NCBI GenBank assembly: GCA_003646415.1
Contig: QNFS01000007.1
Coordinates: forward strand, 1 to 32,014
Direction of reading: 5' to 3'
Source of the DNA: Gammaproteobacteria bacterium
GTDB taxonomy: Bacteria > Pseudomonadota > Gammaproteobacteria > Pseudomonadales > Halieaceae
Length of the DNA stretch: 32,014 nt
The notes under the pieces were generated by a model. That model saw nothing but the letters and a program-made list of their open reading frames with translations. It was not told the origin of the DNA and did not search any database. Numbering within the stretch: position 1 is the stretch's first letter; every line of letters starts with the position of its first letter. The position numbers were made by a program, and so were the translations under genes. Positions 26,807 through 32,014 of this stretch are shown here, one piece after another.

Positions 26807-28294
26807 TCAGACTGGTTTCTTGCGCCCGGCAGCCTTGCCACGAGTAGATTTCTTACGCGCAGCAGGTTTCTTGCGCAAAGCAGGTTTCTTGCGCGAAGCG
26901 GGTTTTACACGAGCGGCGGTTGTGGCTTCTAGTTCGACCATCGCTTCGGTCATAAAGTCGGCAATCTCCTGGGCACCGGGGACTGCCAGCGCATCGGTGA
27001 TCACAGCGTAATCCATCCTGCCGCCAAAAGAACTGAAGGTAATGTTAATTGCCGTACCCCCCGCCAGAGTCGACACAGGATAACTGCGAATCATCTCCGC
27101 GCCCCCCACATAACAGCGGTGGACGGGGCCGGCCACATTGGAAACATTGACGCTGCTCAGTGGCGGCACATAATCTGACAGGGGTGACTTCGACAGGAGA
27201 TCTGCCGTACCGGCAATGAGGATCAGATAATTCATCAGCGCTTCGCGCGACATGTTCTTTGCCTCATCCTTTGCATCCCTGGACGAGGTGTGAACCTGTT
27301 GCAGGCGCTCGCGGATATCTATACCCGACTCACCCAGCTTCACAGAAATCGCAGCAATCTGGGTCGAGGCATCGGTGTCGCCCTCCTTTCTGACTGCCAT
27401 AGGACAAGCGGCAACCAGCGGCTTATCGGGCATTTCCGCATATTTTTCTGAATAACGTTCCAGCGCCGCACCCACTATGGTCAGTGCCACTTCATTGATG
27501 GACACCCTTTCCTGCCGGGCAATCGCCTTGAACCGGTCGAGCTCGGTGGCGCCAACGCCGAGATGTCGCGTCGCGAAAACCGGCTTATTAAACATGGATT
27601 TTGGTGCAGAGAAAGGCAGTGGCGCCTCCCGCTTAACCAGGCCTCCCGCCTGCAACGCGAATCTGCCAATGGCCTGCGCTATGTCCTGCATGGCCTTAGC
27701 CTGCGACCCGGCACCCTTACCTGCCTCACTGAAAAGATCTGTTAGAGAAAAATCACGATTCTTTTTAGATGGCTCGAACAACGGCCCCCACAGCGGACGA
27801 ACAGCAAGGTCATCCGGTGCTTTTGCCATGCAGGCGTCGAACCGCATGATCGCAGACGCACCATCGATATAGGCATGGTGTACTTTCCAGTAAACCGCAA
27901 AGCAATCATCCTCCAAACCCTCGATGACATAGGCAATCCATCCGGGGCGGCTCCTGTCCATCATGCCGGCATGCAGATCCATAACCATATCGATCACCTG
28001 CCGCTCCGTGCCAGGAGCAGGCACCGCCGCGTGACGAATGTGGTAAGACACATCGAAGGTTTCCGTCTCGGCCCATTTCGGCATACCAAATCCGGGGAAG
28101 ACAGGGTAGTAATTAAAGGGGGGGCCGACCTCACTTTCGCGGTACCCCTTGAGCACACGCTGAACAATTTCAGAACAGCTGCCATTGACCGGTTTAAAAA
28201 TCTGGAGCATTCCCACATGTGTGGGACTGTCCACGGATTCAATCAAATAAGAGACCAAATCCATTAAGGGAATGTTTTTTACAATTCTGGACAT
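26807..28294 (-). CDS. WS/DGAT/MGAT family O-acyltransferase (wax ester synthase/diacylglycerol acyltransferase)
   Basis: 495 aa; active site VHHAYIDGAS (HHxxxDG); PLSSVNVSNVAGP; Lys/Arg/Ala-rich C-terminal tail. Confidence 0.93.
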   Translation of the reverse strand: MSRIVKNIPLMDLVSYLIESVDSPTHVGMLQIFKPVNGSCSEIVQRVLKGYRESEVGPPFNYYPVFPGFGMPKWAETETFDVSYHIRHAAVPAPGTERQVIDMVMDLHAGMMDRSRPGWIAYVIEGLEDDCFAVYWKVHHAYIDGASAIMRFDACMAKAPDDLAVRPLWGPLFEPSKKNRDFSLTDLFSEAGKGAGSQAKAMQDIAQAIGRFALQAGGLVKREAPLPFSAPKSMFNKPVFATRHLGVGATELDRFKAIARQERVSINEVALTIVGAALERYSEKYAEMPDKPLVAACPMAVRKEGDTDASTQIAAISVKLGESGIDIRERLQQVHTSSRDAKDEAKNMSREALMNYLILIAGTADLLSKSPLSDYVPPLSSVNVSNVAGPVHRCYVGGAEMIRSYPVSTLAGGTAINITFSSFGGRMDYAVITDALAVPGAQEIADFMTEAMVELEATTAARVKPASRKKPALRKKPAARKKSTRGKAAGRKKPV

Positions 28295-28404
28295 TTTTTC
28301 CTCTCACTTCGCCATGCCTGCCATGGCGCTCATGGTCTAGATTGATGCGGGATTAAAAAACGTAGTCACCGAGCATCTCAATTATATGATCCGGATCAAG
28401 GGGG

Positions 28405-28812
28405 CTATGCCGTCAGTTTTCTCCTGAGAGTTACGATATTTTGCCCGTCGCGGTACTCGTAGTTGTATTCATCCATATACTTTTTGACCAGATAAATCCC
28501 CAGCCCTCCCGGTTGGCGTTGTTCCAGGGGAAGATCAAGATTGGGGTCCGGCTGTTCGAAAGGATTGAACGGGACACCGCCATCGGTAATTCGTATCTGT
28601 AGACTACCATCGACTATATCGAGTTCCAGAATAATTTGATCACGCCGGGATTCCTTGAGTCCGTAGGAGATGATATTGGTCAATAACTCATCAAGAACCA
28701 GCGCAGCGGCTTGCGCAGCCGCCTCATCTACAGCGCCGGATTCGGCAAAGGCCTGCAGCGCAGCCATCGCCGTCGCGATTTCATCCGGATTACTGTTGAG
28801 TTCGATACGCAT
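28405..28812 (-). CDS. RsbW-like ATP-binding anti-sigma factor / serine-protein kinase
   Basis: 135 aa; LVLDELLTNIISYGLKE N-box, ITDGGVPFNPFE G1, GGLGIYLVKKYMDEYNYE G2. Confidence 0.88.
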   Translation of the reverse strand: MRIELNSNPDEIATAMAALQAFAESGAVDEAAAQAAALVLDELLTNIISYGLKESRRDQIILELDIVDGSLQIRITDGGVPFNPFEQPDPNLDLPLEQRQPGGLGIYLVKKYMDEYNYEYRDGQNIVTLRRKLTA

Positions 28813-28836
28813 AGCTAGCGGGCGGCGGCCAGGCGG

Positions 28837-29169
28837 CTAAAATGCCGCCAGCGCCTGTGCTTCTTCATCATGCAGAGCCAGCAAACGGTCGAAACCGGAA
28901 ATTTCCAGCACCTCCTTCACCATCCCCCGGGCGCCACAGACCTTCATATTCCCTCCCTTGGCACGGACCTGCTTTGCCGCCCTGAGAATAACCCTGAGAC
29001 CAGAACTGCTCACGAAATCCAGCCCCGAGAGGTTGATAAGAAAATTGTCCGGCTTGCCGTCCAAATACACCTGTAATGCATCCATGGCGGCACCCGCGGT
29101 TTGCGTGTCCAGACTTCCTGCTATATCAACCACCAGCGTGTTATCAAGTACGCGCTCTGTAAGCTCCAT
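28837..29169 (-). CDS. STAS-domain anti-sigma factor antagonist
   Basis: MELTERVLDNTLVVDIAGSLDTQTAG...NFLINLSGLDFVSSSGLRVILRAAKQVRAKGGNMKVCG; start reassigned to ATG 29169. Confidence 0.9.
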   Translation of the reverse strand: MELTERVLDNTLVVDIAGSLDTQTAGAAMDALQVYLDGKPDNFLINLSGLDFVSSSGLRVILRAAKQVRAKGGNMKVCGARGMVKEVLEISGFDRLLALHDEEAQALAAF

Positions 29170-29215
29170 TTTCTCCCTCCTGATACCTGTGCCCCCGGGG
29201 GCACCAAACCCTGTT

Positions 29216-29234
29216 GCCAAAATCAATTTTTGGC
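29216..29234 (+). repeat. perfect inverted repeat in the divergent STAS/Na-Pi intergenic region
   Basis: GCCAAAA-TCAAT-TTTTGGC (7-bp arms). Confidence 0.55.
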
Positions 29235-29309
29235 CGACAATGTTTACGTTTGCAGCCCGGCCCAGTGTACACTAGTGCCCACATTGAGCGGTAACCCCAA
29301 GCTTATTAA

Positions 29310-30911
29310 ATGGACATACTACAAGACGTCGGAAGCTTCATCGCCGGACTGGGGCTATTCTTCGTCGGCATCAAGACACTCACCACCCACCTGAGGGATC
29401 TGACGGGTAAGCGTTTTCGGCGAATGCTGGATCGCTCCACACGGAACCCCCTGCTATCTGCGTTCGGTGGAGCGTTGCTGGGCGCCACCATGCAGACCGG
29501 CAGCGCCATAACCTTCATTCTCGTTGGCATGGTGAGCGCCGGCATGATCAGCGTGGAACGCTCACTACCGGTGCGCCTGGGCGCGGCCGTGGGCACCTCG
29601 GCCATGGTCTTTATCGCGACCATGGATATCAAGATATTTATCCTCTTCCTGGTGGGTATCGCCGGCATCTCACTGGCTCAAATGCGCTCGCCCAAACCTA
29701 TTCTGGGGGTATTGTTTGGCGGTGGCATCATGTTTTTCGGCCTGGACATGGTCGGGGAAAGCGCCGCACACGTAACCCGAATTCCGTGGTTTGAAACGGC
29801 CATTACCAGTGTCAACGGCGCCCCGCTAACCGCATTTCTGATGGCCGGCATCCTGAGCATCGCTATCCAGTCTCCCCAGTCGGTCGCCATACTGGCCATT
29901 GCCATGACGGTTGGCGGCGTACTGGACACCTGGACCACGCTGGTGATGATCTACGGCTGCAATCTCGGGGGGGGGCTGAGTATCTACCTGATGGCCGCCG
30001 GACTCAAAGGCACCTTAAGACAGATCACCATTTTTCAGGTCTGGTTCAATGTCATCACCGCTTTCACGCTGCTGCTGTTGTTCTTCGTTGAGAGGCATTT
30101 CAGCGTACCCCTGGTTCATGCCCTGGTCACGTCCCTCAACATTGATACCGGGCAACAGATGGCATTTGTCTACCTTATCTACAATATCTTTGGTGCGACC
30201 GTGATGTTCACCTTCAGGGCCCCGATTTTAAGAAAAATTGAGCAATGGTGCCCACCCTCTCCCGAGGAAGGTATCGGAAAACTCAAGTATTTACATGAAC
30301 ACGTCATTGATACACCGGATCTCGCTCTGGATCTTGCGGACAAGGAGGAACTGCGCTTTCTCAGCACTCTGCCACAACACCTCGAGCTACTAAGGGAGCA
30401 ATCGGGGGCCGCCCCGTTGAAGACAGAGACACTGGCGCAAGCCATCAACCAACTGCATGCGGCCATTGAGGAGTCACTGGGGGAACTGGGGCCTCATGTG
30501 AGCCCTGAAGACTCGGAAAGACTGATAAACATCATCAACAGAAATCGCATCCTCGGCTCCTTACATGAATGCATAGAGGGCTTTTGCAAGTCTGTCACGG
30601 CGGCACAAAAAAGCACGCACCTGGCGCCATTGGCGATGATTGTTACTGAAGCCTTTGATGCGACCCTGGGTCATGCGATAGATGCAGTCGGTGATAATGA
30701 CCTGGAGGACCTGGAACTGGCCTGGGCATCCACAGATGACAAGAGCGACAAAATGCGCAACATCAGGCAGAAATTCCTTATGGGAGACTTCGACCTCACG
30801 GACAACGAAAGACTGGACTTGATGGCCCTGACCACCGGGCTGGAACGCACCGTCTGGGTGCTTCACGAATACCTGGGTGAGTTGGTAACTGAAGGTGCGC
30901 AGGCGAGCTAG
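29310..30911 (+). CDS. Na/Pi cotransporter family protein with PhoU-like C-terminal region
   Basis: 533 aa; GLGLFFVGIKTLTTHLRDLTGKRFRRML, GATMQTGSAITFILVGMVSAGM repeat; helical C-terminal region. Confidence 0.9.
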   Translation: MDILQDVGSFIAGLGLFFVGIKTLTTHLRDLTGKRFRRMLDRSTRNPLLSAFGGALLGATMQTGSAITFILVGMVSAGMISVERSLPVRLGAAVGTSAMVFIATMDIKIFILFLVGIAGISLAQMRSPKPILGVLFGGGIMFFGLDMVGESAAHVTRIPWFETAITSVNGAPLTAFLMAGILSIAIQSPQSVAILAIAMTVGGVLDTWTTLVMIYGCNLGGGLSIYLMAAGLKGTLRQITIFQVWFNVITAFTLLLLFFVERHFSVPLVHALVTSLNIDTGQQMAFVYLIYNIFGATVMFTFRAPILRKIEQWCPPSPEEGIGKLKYLHEHVIDTPDLALDLADKEELRFLSTLPQHLELLREQSGAAPLKTETLAQAINQLHAAIEESLGELGPHVSPEDSERLINIINRNRILGSLHECIEGFCKSVTAAQKSTHLAPLAMIVTEAFDATLGHAIDAVGDNDLEDLELAWASTDDKSDKMRNIRQKFLMGDFDLTDNERLDLMALTTGLERTVWVLHEYLGELVTEGAQAS

Positions 30912-32014
30912 TATCCGTTGTACCGCACGGCCAGCATAGTGATGTCGTCGGCCTGCTCCGCACCCGCCGCAAACGCTGCCACTGATTCATTGACACAGTC
31001 GACGACTGATCGCACGTTACTATCTGGCACAGCCTTCAGCACATCAAACAGACGGTCATCGCCGTACAGGTTGTCGCTCGTGTCCATGGCTTCGGTCACC
31101 CCGTCGGTGAACACCAGCAACACATCCCCCGGTTCCATTTGCAATGTGCTCTGCCCATACTCTTCGCCCGGCATAATAGCGACCACGGGGCCGTGAATGT
31201 CACGCAGGGCTTCTACTTCACCGGAGGCCCTGCGCATAAGTGGCGGATTGTGCCCCCCGTTGGTGTATACCAGTTCACCCGTGGACAGATTCAATACGCC
31301 GAAAAACACAGTAACGAACATGCACTCCGGATTATCTTCACTCAACTCGGCATTGACCCTGGTAATATTTTTTGCCGGATCCCTCTCATCCCTGGCTCGG
31401 GACCTGATCAGGATTTTGGACATCGCCATAAACAATGCGGCGGGTACGCCCTTGCCAGACACGTCAGCCACGCAAAAACAGAGTTCGTCCTCGGACAACA
31501 TATAATAGTCGTAAAAATCGCCACCTACCTCACGTGCGGCGTCCATACTGGCGCAAAGTGTCACCTCGCTACGCTCTGGAACTGTGTTGGGCAGCATGCT
31601 GTGTTGTATGTCTCGCCCCACATTGAGCTCCAGTTCCATCCTTTGTTTAGCGCGAGCCAGCTCAGCTGAGGTCTGCTGCAGGGCGTCCATGCTCTGCTTG
31701 AGCGCCAGGTGGGTTTTCACCCGGGCTTGCAGTATGGGGGGGTTTACCGGTTTCAATATGTAGTCCGCGGCGCCCAACGCAAACCCCTCGGTCTCGTCTT
31801 CGGTCTGGTCTTTGGCTGTCAGGAAAATCACCGGAATATCCGCGCTGCGCGGGTTGGCCTTCAGCTCGCGGCACACTTCCAGGCCGCTCATGCCGGGCAT
31901 CATGATATCCAACAGGATAATATCAGGTAGTTGTTTCTCCACGATCTTCAAGGCGGCCGGCCCGTTGGTGGCGACCTTAATGCGATATTGTGGCGTCAGG
32001 ATACCCTTCACTAC
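30908..32014 (-). CDS. response regulator with PP2C-type (SpoIIE/RsbU-like) phosphatase output, 5' end beyond window
   Basis: IILLDIMMPGMSGLEVCRELKANPRSADIPVIFLTAKDQ receiver domain; REVGGDFYDYYMLSEDELCFCVADVSGKGVPAALFMAMSK and LLVFTDGVTEAMD phosphatase motifs; receiver N-terminus missing and frame open to the window edge. Confidence 0.92.
   Translation of the reverse strand, partial: VVKGILTPQYRIKVATNGPAALKIVEKQLPDIILLDIMMPGMSGLEVCRELKANPRSADIPVIFLTAKDQTEDETEGFALGAADYILKPVNPPILQARVKTHLALKQSMDALQQTSAELARAKQRMELELNVGRDIQHSMLPNTVPERSEVTLCASMDAAREVGGDFYDYYMLSEDELCFCVADVSGKGVPAALFMAMSKILIRSRARDERDPAKNITRVNAELSEDNPECMFVTVFFGVLNLSTGELVYTNGGHNPPLMRRASGEVEALRDIHGPVVAIMPGEEYGQSTLQMEPGDVLLVFTDGVTEAMDTSDNLYGDDRLFDVLKAVPDSNVRSVVDCVNESVAAFAAGAEQADDITMLAVRYNGY

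Noticed and set aside
1-32014. CRISPR arrays, tRNA/rRNA genes, transposases, integrases, prophage genes
   Set aside because: None recognised; no regularly spaced repeats, tRNA-like folds or mobile-element proteins seen by eye

Overview
32-kb window of a gammaproteobacterial-looking chromosome (lineage is inference). It is dominated by acyl-CoA, alcohol and lipid metabolism genes: GMC oxidoreductase, cytochrome c, dienelactone hydrolase, acyl-CoA dehydrogenases, MmgE/PrpD, a citryl-CoA-lyase-like protein, enoyl-CoA hydratase, two nitronate monooxygenases, tandem Zn-alcohol dehydrogenases and a WS/DGAT acyltransferase. It also carries hspQ, fdhD, a complete psp envelope-stress locus (pspF divergent from a small ORF-pspA-pspB-pspC), glpK, and an RsbW/STAS/PP2C partner-switching set interleaved with a Na/Pi cotransporter. 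The most interesting signal is missed by the ORF track. Just upstream of the called ORF 3542..3775, UGSC-family protein homology continues through an in-frame TGA (3518-3520), reading ...ECDAVVEALAD-U-GSCTSCSLHDIMDLESRGIPG... An 8-bp SECIS-like hairpin follows, with its apical loop 20 nt after the TGA. This indicates a 5'-truncated selenoprotein gene. It abuts, head to head, an in-frame chimera of an FAD-dependent oxidoreductase fragment and a DUF1214 C-terminus that ends at a premature TGA. A second decayed locus (CaiB/BaiF CoA-transferase remnant) lies near 10.56-10.69 kb. No rRNA, tRNA, CRISPR array or transposase was recognised.
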